A stretch of 64,000 nucleotides of DNA from CAVQWH01 sp963718685 (GTDB lineage: Bacteria > Patescibacteriota > Saccharimonadia > Saccharimonadales > Saccharimonadaceae): the NCBI GenBank assembly GCA_963718685.1, contig OY970356.1:558001-622000 (forward strand), given 5' to 3'. How positions within the stretch are numbered: the stretch's first letter is position 1; every line of letters begins with the position of its first letter. This document shows, in pieces, positions 47,946 to 56,813 of the stretch. The translations under genes and the position numbers were made by a program. The notes below the pieces were generated by a model, which worked only from the letters and a program-made list of their open reading frames with translations, searched no databases and was not told the DNA's origin.

Positions 47946-49925
47946 TTAAATATCCAAATCCTCAACTTTTACAAACTTGGCTCGACTTTGAATAAAGTTC
48001 TTTCTCAACTCGACCTCTTCTCCCATTAACTTAGTGAATATTGCATCAGCTCGTTCGGCATCTTCCACCTTTACCTGTACAAGAACTCGATTTTCAGGAT
48101 TCATTGTAGTCTCCCATAGCTGAGTAGCATCCATTTCCCCAAGACCTTTATAGCGTTTTTGTTCGGTAAAACCAGCCTGTTTTACTCGATCGCTGTCTAG
48201 GTCAACCTTTAGACCCTCTTTTTTGCGTGCCTCTATAGTCTCAGACAGAACCTTTTCTAACTCTTCTTCGTTATATATAAAAACATTGCCCTGCTTGCCA
48301 GACTTTACCAACTCAAATAGCGGAGGTTTTGCTAAATAAATATACCCGCCATCAACTACTTCTCGCATATAGCGAAAGAAAAATGTCATTAGTAGAGTTG
48401 CAATATGACTACCATCAACATCAGCATCAGTCATAATAATAATTCGCTCATAACGTAATCCTCGAATATCAAACTGCTCGTCAATGCCCACACCCATTGC
48501 TTTAATTAAGCTAACGATTTCGTTATTGTTTAACATGCGATCTAGTCGCGCCCGTTCAACGTTCAACACCTTGCCTCTAAGTGGTAAGATCGCCTGTGTT
48601 TTGCTATCACGACCAACTTTTGCTGAACCACCGGCTGAATCACCCTCGACAATGTATAGTTCTGAATTTTTTGGATCTTTACTAGAACAATCCGCCAGCT
48701 TACCAGGTAAGCTAAGCCCGTCTAGAGCGCCTTTGCGAATAATATTATCACGGGCAGCGCGAGCTGCTTTGCGAGCCCTAGCTGCAAGCACAGCCTTTCC
48801 TACAATCTTTTTACCTACAGAAGGATTCTCTTCAAGATAGTAGGCGAAATACTCGTTCATTACTTGCTCTACGTAACGCCGCATTTCCGGATTACCTAAT
48901 TTGTTCTTTGTTTGACCTTCAAACTGGGGATCAGGCAGTTTTACTAGAATAATTGCAGTTAAACCTTCTCGGATATCATCGCCCGTCAGATTTTCTTCTT
49001 TTTCCTTTAATAAACCGCTTTTGCGCGCATAGTCATTAATAGTACGAGTTGAGGCTGAACGAAAGCCTATCAAGTGAGTCCCACCATCGGAATTAAGCAC
49101 GTTGTTGGCAAACGCTTTAACATTTTCACTAAAGCCATCATTATACTGTATAGCAATCTCCACCATACAATCTTCAACCTGTTTTTCTACGTAAAATATA
49201 TTATCGGTTAATATATCTTTACCTATATTAAGATGTTTAACGTACGATTGGATGCCGCCCTCAAAGTAAAAAGATACTCGTTCGCCACTGCGCTCATCGA
49301 TAACCGAAACATATACTCCCTTAGTTAGGTATGCCTGGTGCCGCAAATAATCTTTAACCCAGCCATAGTCTAAATCAACCGTTTCAAAAATATCAGCATC
49401 AGGGTAAAAAGTAATTTTCGTGCCTGACTTATCGGTTTTGCCTACAGTTTTTATGTCACTTTGCGGAACTCCGCGTGCATATTCCTGACGATAGTGCTTG
49501 CCTTTTAAAAAGACTTCGGCAACCAGTTTGGTGGAAAGCGCATTCACGACGCTAGAACCAACGCCATGGAGACCGCTAGACACCTTATAGCCCCCACCGC
49601 CAAACTTACCACCAGCGTGCAAGATAGTTAGTACAGTTTCTAAAGTACTCTTACCGGTCTTTGAGTGAGTTTCAACTGGTATACCTCTTCCGTCATCTTC
49701 TACGCTTACTCCGCCATCTTTTAACAAAGTAACTTGGATTCTCGTAGCGTGGCCTGCAATTGCTTCGTCGATTGAATTGTCAGCAATTTCTTTAATCAGG
49801 TGATGTACACCCTCGTAGCCCGTGCTACCAATATACATACCAGGACGTTTACGTACCGGCTCAAGCCCTTCTAAAACTTGAATCTGGCTAGCATCATAAC
49901 TAGCAGTTGATGTTTGTTTGTTCAT
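47946..49925 (-). CDS. gyrB: DNA gyrase subunit B
   Basis: ATPase subunit. 659 residues: GHKL ATPase motifs (DNSIDEA, DDGRGIP, GLHGVGSSVVNALS), transducer, and the Toprim domain with EGDSAGGSAK and DADVDGSHI. Immediately upstream of gyrA. Promoter TTGCAC (49993-49998), 18-nt spacer, TATAAT (49969-49974) on the minus strand. Confidence 0.97.
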   Translation of the reverse strand: MNKQTSTASYDASQIQVLEGLEPVRKRPGMYIGSTGYEGVHHLIKEIADNSIDEAIAGHATRIQVTLLKDGGVSVEDDGRGIPVETHSKTGKSTLETVLTILHAGGKFGGGGYKVSSGLHGVGSSVVNALSTKLVAEVFLKGKHYRQEYARGVPQSDIKTVGKTDKSGTKITFYPDADIFETVDLDYGWVKDYLRHQAYLTKGVYVSVIDERSGERVSFYFEGGIQSYVKHLNIGKDILTDNIFYVEKQVEDCMVEIAIQYNDGFSENVKAFANNVLNSDGGTHLIGFRSASTRTINDYARKSGLLKEKEENLTGDDIREGLTAIILVKLPDPQFEGQTKNKLGNPEMRRYVEQVMNEYFAYYLEENPSVGKKIVGKAVLAARARKAARAARDNIIRKGALDGLSLPGKLADCSSKDPKNSELYIVEGDSAGGSAKVGRDSKTQAILPLRGKVLNVERARLDRMLNNNEIVSLIKAMGVGIDEQFDIRGLRYERIIIMTDADVDGSHIATLLMTFFFRYMREVVDGGYIYLAKPPLFELVKSGKQGNVFIYNEEELEKVLSETIEARKKEGLKVDLDSDRVKQAGFTEQKRYKGLGEMDATQLWETTMNPENRVLVQVKVEDAERADAIFTKLMGEEVELRKNFIQSRAKFVKVEDLDI

Positions 49926-49968
49926 ATTCCCCCATATTCCAGATACTGTAGCTATTTACAACTACTCT

Positions 49969-49998
49969 ATTATAACTGGTAAATTGTACTCAGTGCAA
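49969..49998 (-). promoter_or_regulatory. gyrB-gyrA promoter
   Basis: TTGCAC, 18-nt spacer, TATAAT on the minus strand, about 45 nt before the gyrB start. Confidence 0.7.
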
Positions 49999-50057
49999 CT
50001 AAATTTCATTGAACATAATTATTATGCTCATAATATATTCTTAGGCATAGTGGCTAC

Positions 50058-52775
50058 TTATCTTAGTTTAATGTGACCTTCGATATCAGAGTTAGGGTTA
50101 TCAGGAGCTTGTTGCTTGGGTTGGCTAGGAGGTATCGGTGACGCGGGACTAGAGCTAGGCGGGCCGAAAGTATTATTTGGTGCAGCCTTCTGACCTGGTG
50201 ACTGGTTAGTTAGCTGCTTACGCTTAGCTAACCATTCGTCAAGAAAAGAAGGTTGTGAACTTTTACTACCTGAGGTTTTAGGAGAAGACACACCAGCAGG
50301 AGCTGCGGCCGCTGGCTTAGGCTTACTGCCTGATTGTAAGCGTTTGGATATAGTCCTCTCTACTTCTTGTCTAGGATGGCCATACTTAGCAGCTGATAAA
50401 CGTTTTAAGGCTGTAGCTAATTTTAAGTTCGGCTTACCAAGAGGCGGTATTAGAGACATACTGAAAGGCGATGAAGGAGTGTTATCGATAAGCACAGTAG
50501 TAATAGTTTCAAAATTGGGCAGTTTAGCAAGATCGCTTGCATTAAACGTAGGTTCAAATCTTTTTTCTAGAAGCTCTGCATCTGTTGTGCCGATTCTTCC
50601 GCTAATCACCGTTCCAACGTTGCCAATAATTGCTTCGCGCACTTTATCGGTCAGCTGAGTCATAAATTGGTTACCTAGTATTAAACTGAGGCGATATTTC
50701 CTCGCCTCAGATAGAATCGACTCAAAACTATCTGTAGCAAAGTTTTGAAACTCGTCTACATACAAACTAAAGTCAACACGCTTCTCTTCATCCTCAATAC
50801 TTGCGCGACTCATAGCAGCAACCTGAAATTTCATCACAAATATGATACCCAGTAAATTAGAGTTAAGCTCGCCCATCTTACCTTTACTGAGGTTAACTAG
50901 TAAGATTTTCTTATTATCCATAATCTCACGTATCTTAAATCCGCTTTTAGTTTGCCCAATGATGTTACGCATTGCATCGTTAGATATAAATGGCCCAAAT
51001 TTACTCACTACCCAGCTAATAATTTCTCCAGCTTCATTAGAGCGCTGAGAGGCTGGAAACTCTTTGGTCCAAAAATCAAGCACGGTTTGATCTGTAACGT
51101 ACTTGAGCTTACTGTTTCTAAACTCCTGGTCCACCAGTACCTTTGGAATATCAACAAACGTACCTCCAGCAGGATCTGACATTAAAAGCAAAGCGCTCTG
51201 GCGAAATATATGTTCCAACCGTGGCCCTACGATACCTGTGTGGCCAGGGTCATATAAGCTATAGAGCATATTAATAGCTTCTTGCACTAAGAAATCTTTT
51301 TGATCCGGATGATCAAATTCAAACATATTAAGACCAATAGGATTTTCCATATCACCCGGGTTAAAGTAAATTACGTCCTCGACCCTCTCTTTGGGAACCA
51401 TACCTAGAAGAGACTCTGCCGAATCTCCATGAGGGTCTACAAACGCGAAACCTTTGCCATCAAGCATATCTTGCAAGGCTAAATTTTCGAGTAGTTTAGA
51501 TTTTCCCGTACCGGTTTGGCCAATTATATAAACATGACGGCGCCTATCTACCTTATTTAGTCGTATCTGTTTTTTTATGCCTCTATAGACATTGTACCCA
51601 AGCAATAGACCTTCGGTTAGAGGCTGGTTAGGTCCATCTACTTGCTTAGAAGCTTGTCGTTGTAATTGTGACGTCGGAATATTCTTTTGGTCTGGTAAGT
51701 GAAAGATGGTAGCTAGTTCTAAACTGTTAAGAATATTCTTACTAGAACTTTGAGGGAAAAACCGAAATATGAAAGAAGTGACAAAATCTTCAATGTTTTT
51801 AGTTACTACGAACTTAAATCCATTTTTGTTAGGCGAATCAAATAAGTAAAACACCGCTACTATGTTTTTTAAAAGTGACTGGGCACGAACTGCTGTGTTA
51901 GAGGATACCAAAACTCTAATCAACACTTCATAACCAGGATATTGAGTTTTTTCCTCAATTGAATCGATAGTAGATGTTTCTAATGAAGATAGCTGGCGTT
52001 TCTCTTCTGGTTTATCAGAAGGTGACTCTGGTGGTTTCCATAAAACTTCGAGCATTTTAGGTGAGACTAGGTTAGAAGATCCGCTGCCTTTGGTCTCTTT
52101 ATCTTTCTTAATCTTGTTCGCCGAAGCAAGTGTATCTTTTGCCCAACCTTCTTTAGCCGGCCGAAGTAAGATTTGCACTGCCGCTCCATCTTCTTGGCTA
52201 GCAGCAGATAGAGCATTAAGCATTGCCCGCATCGCATCTCGCTTAGACTCCTGAAAAGTAGCGATCGGATACACATAGCTCTTTTTTAAAACTAGTTCCC
52301 CACCTATAGTGCCGCTTATCTTGCCCGATTTACTGAAAACATTGTGTTCTTCTACCTCTTCTAATCTAGCTGAGGGATAAGCAGCCGCCACTGCTTGGCG
52401 TATCACATCCACTAGTACTACTGGAGCAACAGCGTAGTAGTAAATAATTCCTTTACTGGCAATAATTTCAAATGCAATATGTCGCTGGCCAAAAACCTTA
52501 CTCTTAAAACCTTTGGTAGCGGTACTAGCAATAATATTATAAATAACTTGTGCTTGAGATATGCTCTCCTCAGTAATATCTCTTTCGTCCCGTCCCCCAC
52601 CTTCAATGTCATCACTCTCCGGCGGAATGTGAATTAACATCGGAACCATTTTTAAGCCACGCTCATAGTTTTTAGACTCGCGCATCGTACGAGAATATAA
52701 CCAGTAGCCTAGCAGGCCAAACCCAACCCCTAGGCACACAATGATAAAAACGCCTATCAGTATACCCGCTGTCAT
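50058..52775 (-). CDS. VirD4/TraD-like (HerA/FtsK-superfamily) membrane ATPase
   Basis: 905 residues. One N-terminal membrane helix (about 4-28), a long beta-rich region to about 400, then the ATPase: Walker A GQTGTGKS near 420, VDPHGDSAESLLG just after, Walker B LYVDEFQNFA near 660, and an arginine-finger-like GNVGTVISGRIG. The C-terminal 100 residues are Pro/Ser/Lys-rich. This is the pattern of type IV secretion coupling ATPases common in CPR genomes. No relaxase or VirB genes lie nearby, so DNA or protein transport is inferred. Last of three minus-strand genes. Confidence 0.87.
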   Translation of the reverse strand: MTAGILIGVFIIVCLGVGFGLLGYWLYSRTMRESKNYERGLKMVPMLIHIPPESDDIEGGGRDERDITEESISQAQVIYNIIASTATKGFKSKVFGQRHIAFEIIASKGIIYYYAVAPVVLVDVIRQAVAAAYPSARLEEVEEHNVFSKSGKISGTIGGELVLKKSYVYPIATFQESKRDAMRAMLNALSAASQEDGAAVQILLRPAKEGWAKDTLASANKIKKDKETKGSGSSNLVSPKMLEVLWKPPESPSDKPEEKRQLSSLETSTIDSIEEKTQYPGYEVLIRVLVSSNTAVRAQSLLKNIVAVFYLFDSPNKNGFKFVVTKNIEDFVTSFIFRFFPQSSSKNILNSLELATIFHLPDQKNIPTSQLQRQASKQVDGPNQPLTEGLLLGYNVYRGIKKQIRLNKVDRRRHVYIIGQTGTGKSKLLENLALQDMLDGKGFAFVDPHGDSAESLLGMVPKERVEDVIYFNPGDMENPIGLNMFEFDHPDQKDFLVQEAINMLYSLYDPGHTGIVGPRLEHIFRQSALLLMSDPAGGTFVDIPKVLVDQEFRNSKLKYVTDQTVLDFWTKEFPASQRSNEAGEIISWVVSKFGPFISNDAMRNIIGQTKSGFKIREIMDNKKILLVNLSKGKMGELNSNLLGIIFVMKFQVAAMSRASIEDEEKRVDFSLYVDEFQNFATDSFESILSEARKYRLSLILGNQFMTQLTDKVREAIIGNVGTVISGRIGTTDAELLEKRFEPTFNASDLAKLPNFETITTVLIDNTPSSPFSMSLIPPLGKPNLKLATALKRLSAAKYGHPRQEVERTISKRLQSGSKPKPAAAAPAGVSSPKTSGSKSSQPSFLDEWLAKRKQLTNQSPGQKAAPNNTFGPPSSSPASPIPPSQPKQQAPDNPNSDIEGHIKLR

Positions 52776-52806
52776 ATTAACTAGTTTACATCACAGACGT
52801 GATGAT

Positions 52807-53238
52807 TTAGGAATCATTTGGTAAATTAAGTTGTTTGCCAAAGCGTTTATTGAGGTAATCGACTTGCATTTTGCTAACTTCGTAGCTTTGCTTATGAGGA
52901 TCTTCTTTAGTTTCTGCTACAACTTTCTTTGCCTTATCCACCCATTCTTTCTCTATTTTATCTTCATCGCTAGCTACCGTTGGGTTAGTACTGTCGTCGT
53001 TTGTAGAAGTTGATTGTTGTTGCGGCACAGAAGGTAAAGGTGCGGGCACTGCCGGAGCAGCTTGTGTAGCGGCCTGCAGGGCGCTGTCGTCGCTAATCGC
53101 ATTCTTTTGCTCATGTCCAGTCTCTGGCACTTCAGGAGACCTCTCAACAGGTGTAGAGACCACTTCAGACTTAGCTTCAGGCGCTGCAGTAGGCTGCGCT
53201 TCCGGAGATAAATTAGGACGTGGTAGTTTTGGTTCCAT
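52807..53238 (-). CDS. Pro/Ala-rich hypothetical protein next to the secretion ATPase
   Basis: 143 residues. The first 90 are low-complexity Pro/Ala/Ser/Glu; the last 50 (KIEKEWVDKAKKVVAETKED and after) look folded and helical. No membrane segment. Position 31 nt upstream of the ATPase gene suggests a partner, perhaps linking it to another component; function unknown. Confidence 0.75.
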   Translation of the reverse strand: MEPKLPRPNLSPEAQPTAAPEAKSEVVSTPVERSPEVPETGHEQKNAISDDSALQAATQAAPAVPAPLPSVPQQQSTSTNDDSTNPTVASDEDKIEKEWVDKAKKVVAETKEDPHKQSYEVSKMQVDYLNKRFGKQLNLPNDS

Positions 53239-53286
53239 ATTACGCTTTAGTATATCATATTCACCTTGAGGAAATTGTTTATCAAT

Positions 53287-53709
53287 TTAAGAACGTTTAA
53301 TAACGTAAAATACTGCTAAAGCAACTAGACCGCCCACTAGTATTACGTCATTGATTTTTAGTTGTCCAATCGATTGCATAGCCAACAAGAGTACAGGAAA
53401 AAAGGCCAGCACGCTGGTTACGTAGTATACTTTGCGAGCTTTAAAGTGACTCTTCTTAGAGTTATCGTCACTAGCGCTCCTCACCTTAAGACGCAGGTAC
53501 AATCTGAAAATCAAGTGTGCCAATAAGAAAAATATGCTTAAACAAAAAGCATACAGTAGAACGAACACTAGTAATATCTCTCCAGGGGTGGCTTCACTAG
53601 GACTAACCATATTCCATAAATATATCAAAGCAATGGCTGTTAAGACGGGTAGCACGTAAATGAATTTTGACCAAAAAGACATACTTGTAATAATCTTACC
53701 ATTCTCCAC
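53287..53709 (-). CDS. Membrane protein of the ATPase gene group
   Basis: About 141 residues with four membrane helices, separated by a basic loop (RLYLRLKVRSASDDNSKKSH). Unrecognised. The open frame reaches a TTG at 53751, but that lies in the U-rich end of the upstream structured region; GTG 53709 has AAGGA 8 nt upstream, and ATG 53682 is a further option. It probably starts the operon with the 52807 and 50058 genes. Confidence 0.7.
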   Translation of the reverse strand: MENGKIITSMSFWSKFIYVLPVLTAIALIYLWNMVSPSEATPGEILLVFVLLYAFCLSIFFLLAHLIFRLYLRLKVRSASDDNSKKSHFKARKVYYVTSVLAFFPVLLLAMQSIGQLKINDVILVGGLVALAVFYVIKRS

Positions 53710-53732
53710 CAGTAGTATCCTTGTAAAAAGAG

Positions 53733-54005
53733 AAAAAAGGCCTGGCGACAAATCCGCCGCTGTGTAAAAAATTATTAGGGCGCTTGCCGCCGAGGCGACT
53801 GACCGCTCCGCTCTTCACAAAAAGAAGCTACGGAGCCCAGATGTACGTGTCGCTCAGTCACGTATGATCCCGAGCAACAAATTGCTCAACGCTAATGGGC
53901 GGAGCATGGCGACGCCATTGCCGTAAGGCATCGTGCCGCCAGATTTCCGTCTATTAGTTAAGTTTTTAAGGTATTTTAAGCTTTTTGTTTTATGAAATAA
54001 GCTTA
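53733..54005 (-). ncRNA. Candidate structured RNA or leader of unknown family
   Basis: A GC-rich island in an AT-rich gap. On the minus strand a promoter (54012-54040) is followed by many hairpins: TGGCG...CGCCA around TGCC/GGCA (53905-53941), GAGCAA/TTGCTC (53872-53887), GACTGA/TCAGTC enclosing CTCCG/CGGAG and CTTC/GAAG (53788-53858), GGCG/CGCC near 53778. The ends pair (GAC..AAATC with GATTTGTC). A T-rich run (53733-53738) ends it. Either a standalone RNA or the leader of the membrane gene. No known family recognised. Confidence 0.6.
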
Positions 54006-54011
54006 TGTCTA

Positions 54012-54040
54012 CTTATAGCACGCGGAGCTATAGTGGTCAA
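54012..54040 (-). promoter_or_regulatory. Promoter of the candidate structured RNA
   Basis: Minus strand TTGACC (54035-54040), 17-nt spacer, TATAAG (54012-54017). Confidence 0.7.
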
Positions 54041-54879
54041 TGCTTTTTAAAAAAATATCGTTGTATTTTATATAAACATTAATTTTTATATCTGTACTAA
54101 ATAATTATAACAACATTTTGTTGTCATAATTATTGTTGTATTAAATGCTTATTATAATCTATTTTACTCATTTTTTGATGGTACTAAGAACATTTTTGGG
54201 AACTTTTTGGTGAATTTGTAATTTTAGAGCAGGATGAACAACTACACACGGGTAAATCTCAAATCAATTATATTAAGTACAAGACCGATAGGCTGATCGC
54301 CATTGCAATATTTTTCAAAACGAATAGCAGAGGAAGTTATAGCCACGTTAGTTGACCCGCCTGACCACTGCTTCATAAAAGTAATGGGTGTTCTTTGCTC
54401 CATATTTGGTTTTTAATTAAAAAATTATAGATTTTGGGTAAAATTTATTCTTTTCTAGCTGTTCATAGCCAAACTTAAGGTTCTCCACAGTGTTTTGAGC
54501 TTTGTCTTCTCGAATAATTACTCAGCAGATACGTGATTCCTCGTTTTATGACCCTAACAAACTAAACTATCTCAGCACCGTTCACCATTTTGTAAGCAAC
54601 GAATCGTTTTTATGCTTGACGCCCGCCTGAAATTAGATTTTTTAGCACAGTCTTAGCCATAAAGACAAGTTGAGTAGCCTTCTACTTACAAAATCACGGC
54701 TGCCTAAAACAAAAATTAGATACAACTTACGTAATGGCTGATTCATTTTTATATAAATTCATATCATTTTTATAGTTTGGGCAACAAGTGGGTCTATTTT
54801 TTCTATACTTATCTTAGATTTACTATATAGCTTGTTATTAATGCAAGTTTTCCACAGAAAATTTTTATTAAAAATAGTG
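54041..54879. other. AT-rich gap, no confident gene
   Basis: Holds a 15-bp imperfect inverted repeat (54100-54134, AATAATTAT.ACAAC / GTTGT.ATAATTATT), one 53-codon frame (54242-54403), short coding-like frames with stops on the minus strand around 54500-54720 that may be gene remains, and a single DnaA-box-like TTTTCCACA (54848-54856). Nothing else recognised. Confidence 0.5.
54242..54403 (-). CDS. Possible 53-residue protein
   Basis: Frame from ATG 54403 to TAG 54242. The translation (begins MEQRTPITFMKQWSGG, ends LVLNIIDLRFTRV) has a normal amino acid mix and alternating hydrophobic pattern at the end. No Shine-Dalgarno or clear promoter. Could be a real small gene, a remnant, or chance. 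Confidence 0.3.
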   Translation of the reverse strand: MEQRTPITFMKQWSGGSTNVAITSSAIRFEKYCNGDQPIGLVLNIIDLRFTRV

Positions 54880-54908
54880 TTGACATGAGCATTTTAAAAG
54901 CATACTAT
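54880..54908 (+). promoter_or_regulatory. Strong isolated promoter
   Basis: TTGACA (54880-54885), 17-nt spacer, TACTAT (54903-54908) on the plus strand, with no annotated plus-strand gene downstream before purD, which is on the other strand. Confidence 0.8.
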
Positions 54909-54914
54909 AGGGGT

Positions 54915-55006
54915 AGCTCTTGAATAAAAAACTTACTCAGGAGTTCAAAAACAAAAAGTCTCCAACACACGAAACAACCGCTACTCGCAGGCGGTTGTTT
55001 TGCTTT
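54915..55006 (+). ncRNA. Candidate small RNA of about 92 nt
   Basis: Lies between a near-consensus promoter and an intrinsic terminator (AACAACCGC/GCGGTTGTT, 54973-54981 and 54991-54999, then TTGCTTT). A weak 5' stem AGCTCT/GGAGTT is possible. It also contains a TTG-started frame of 31 codons (54920-55015, LNKKLTQEFKNKK...), so a small peptide cannot be excluded. The 3' end reaches the purD stop, so it may be antisense to the purD mRNA end. Confidence 0.55.
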
Positions 55007-55011
55007 AGGAA

Positions 55012-56289
55012 CTAAGTTTTATTAATAGACTTAGCGCCAATATCGCGTCTATATTGCATACCTTCAAAGTAGACTAGTTGTGCGGCCTTGTAGGCAGACT
55101 CTACGGCCTTGGAAAGCGTGTTACCTACAGCCGATATGCCAAGCACCCTGCCGCCAGAAGTGATTAAACTCTTTTTAAATTCCGTACCAGCATGAAATAC
55201 GACTACACCTGGTACCTTTTTAGCAACATCAACTCCACTAATAGCTAGCCCTTTTTTGTACTTATCCGGATAGCCGCCAGAAGCTAAAATAACACAAGCT
55301 GCAAATCCAGATTGCCATTCAACCTCAGTATTAGATAAATCACCATTAATACAAGCATCTAAAATATCAAATAAATCCGTTTTCAGTAACCTCATGTACA
55401 CCTGGGCTTCAGGATCACCGAATCTAGCATTAAATTCAAGGGCTTTGGATCCGTTAGGGCTCACCTTAAGTCCTGGGTAAAGTATACCTACAAACTTTTT
55501 GTCCTCTTTATTTAACTCAGACAATGCCCTATTGATAAATTGATTGCCTAAGTTTTTAGCACTTCGAGCAGACACCCAAGGCACAGGCGCAATAGTGCCC
55601 ATGCCACCGGTATTCTTTCCTCTGTCCCCCTCATTTATAGGCTTATGGTCCTGAGCAGAAGGGAACGGAACAAAAGTTGTGCCATCACAAAACGCATGAA
55701 GAGATATTTCCTGACCCTCAAGAAAATCTTCTACGATAACTTCATCCCCCGCTTCTTTGTGGATACGGTTTAACATAAGTTGTTTTAGGGCATTTTCTGC
55801 TTCTTGCAACTTATTACATACGTAAACACCTTTACCTAGTGCTAATCCGCTAGCCTTTACTACAAGTGGAAAGTCTTTTTCTCGAATATACTGAAGAGCT
55901 TTACGGTATTGGCTGAAAACAGCAAAGTCTGCTGTGGGAATACCAGCTCTAGCCATTAACTCCTTAGAAAATGCTTTTGATGACTCAATCTTAGCAGCAG
56001 CTTGCGTAGGACCAAATATGCGAAGATTATTTTTTTGAAATTCATCTACTATACCGAGCGCTAAAGGATCGTCAGGGCCAACCACGCTCATGTAAATCTT
56101 CTTTTTCTTGGCGAATTCTACAAGCGAAGCGATATCTGTAGGATTTATTGGAACATTTTCAGCAATGTCACGCGTTCCGCCGTTGCCAGGTGCAATATAT
56201 ATTTTTCTAACCTTAGAAGACTGATTCAGTTTCCAAGCAATAGCATGCTCTCTGCCGCCACCTCCAATTATTAAAACATCTCGCTTCAT
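55012..56289 (-). CDS. purD: Phosphoribosylamine-glycine ligase
   Basis: Second step of de novo purine synthesis; ATP-grasp enzyme. 425 residues: LIIGGGGREHAIAWKL at the start, IYIAPGNGGT, the ATP-grasp region (VKASGLALGKGV, VEDFLEGQEISLHAFCDG), GRGKNTGGMGTIAPVPW-like RGKNTGGMG, and NARFGDPEAQ with the metal ligands. No other purine gene is near, and TM7 genomes usually lack the pathway, so its role here is unclear. A TATAAT box 8 nt before ATG suggests a leaderless mRNA. Confidence 0.95.
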   Translation of the reverse strand: MKRDVLIIGGGGREHAIAWKLNQSSKVRKIYIAPGNGGTRDIAENVPINPTDIASLVEFAKKKKIYMSVVGPDDPLALGIVDEFQKNNLRIFGPTQAAAKIESSKAFSKELMARAGIPTADFAVFSQYRKALQYIREKDFPLVVKASGLALGKGVYVCNKLQEAENALKQLMLNRIHKEAGDEVIVEDFLEGQEISLHAFCDGTTFVPFPSAQDHKPINEGDRGKNTGGMGTIAPVPWVSARSAKNLGNQFINRALSELNKEDKKFVGILYPGLKVSPNGSKALEFNARFGDPEAQVYMRLLKTDLFDILDACINGDLSNTEVEWQSGFAACVILASGGYPDKYKKGLAISGVDVAKKVPGVVVFHAGTEFKKSLITSGGRVLGISAVGNTLSKAVESAYKAAQLVYFEGMQYRRDIGAKSINKT

Positions 56290-56309
56290 ACTGGTTAATT
56301 ATAATGCAA

Positions 56310-56331
56310 ATAAGCCTCAAAAGAGGCTTAT
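56310..56331 (-). terminator. tmRNA terminator
   Basis: ATAAGCCTC and GAGGCTTAT around a 4-nt loop, about 12 nt after the tmRNA 3' end. Confidence 0.75.
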
Positions 56332-56342
56332 ATTTTAAAATC

Positions 56343-56747
56343 TGGTGGAGCTGCGGGGAATTGCACCCCGGTCCGAGTGGTAACTGATTATTCGTCTACG
56401 AGCATAGTTACTTTAAAAAATTTTACGACTAAGCTAGTTATAAAAATAACAAAATGCTAGGTTTGTCGCGCAAAAAAGTTCATTTCACTACAGTTGCTGC
56501 CCAGTAGTGAAGATAGCGGCATTGATATGACATCAGTACACACTTTATGCCGCCTAAGTGTGTTGATGGTTTCAGTATTTAAACTAAAACTGGCGCAAAG
56601 GTAGGAGCTTGGAAAGCGCTAGCAATCGTAGCTACTACTGACTTCGCTTTTGCAACAAAGTTTGCAATTAAAATTACACTTACGGTGTAAATCGGCTCGC
56701 AAAATAATCTGTTAAGGTCCTCTCGTCGAAGCGTAAAATTCAGCCCC
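56343..56747 (-). ncRNA. ssrA: Transfer-messenger RNA
   Basis: About 405 nt. The ends form an alanine-type acceptor GGGGCTG/CAGCTCC with a G3-U70 wobble and encoded CCA; the T-arm CCGGGGTGCAATTCCCCG is intact. The tag frame begins GCA AAC TTT GTT (Ala-Asn-Phe-Val) at about 56653 and runs 28 codons to TAA, ending Ala-Pro-Val-Leu-Val. The rest fits pseudoknots. It rescues stalled ribosomes with SmpB (not in the window). Confidence 0.93.
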
Positions 56748-56813
56748 ATACGCATGTATCATTATAGCATATGTTGGCAGTTTTTACCATTAGTGCTTTA
56801 CTGGGTTATAGTT

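Noticed and set aside
53710..53751. TTG start at 53751 for the membrane protein
   Set aside because: It lies in the T-rich end of the upstream structured region and adds 14 poorly supported residues; GTG 53709 or ATG 53682 are better.
53772..54856. Possible origin of replication (AT-rich gap, DnaA-box-like TTTTACACA and TTTTCCACA)
   Set aside because: Only two isolated boxes about 1.1 kb apart, no dnaA or dnaN nearby, and no clear strand switch of genes around the gap.
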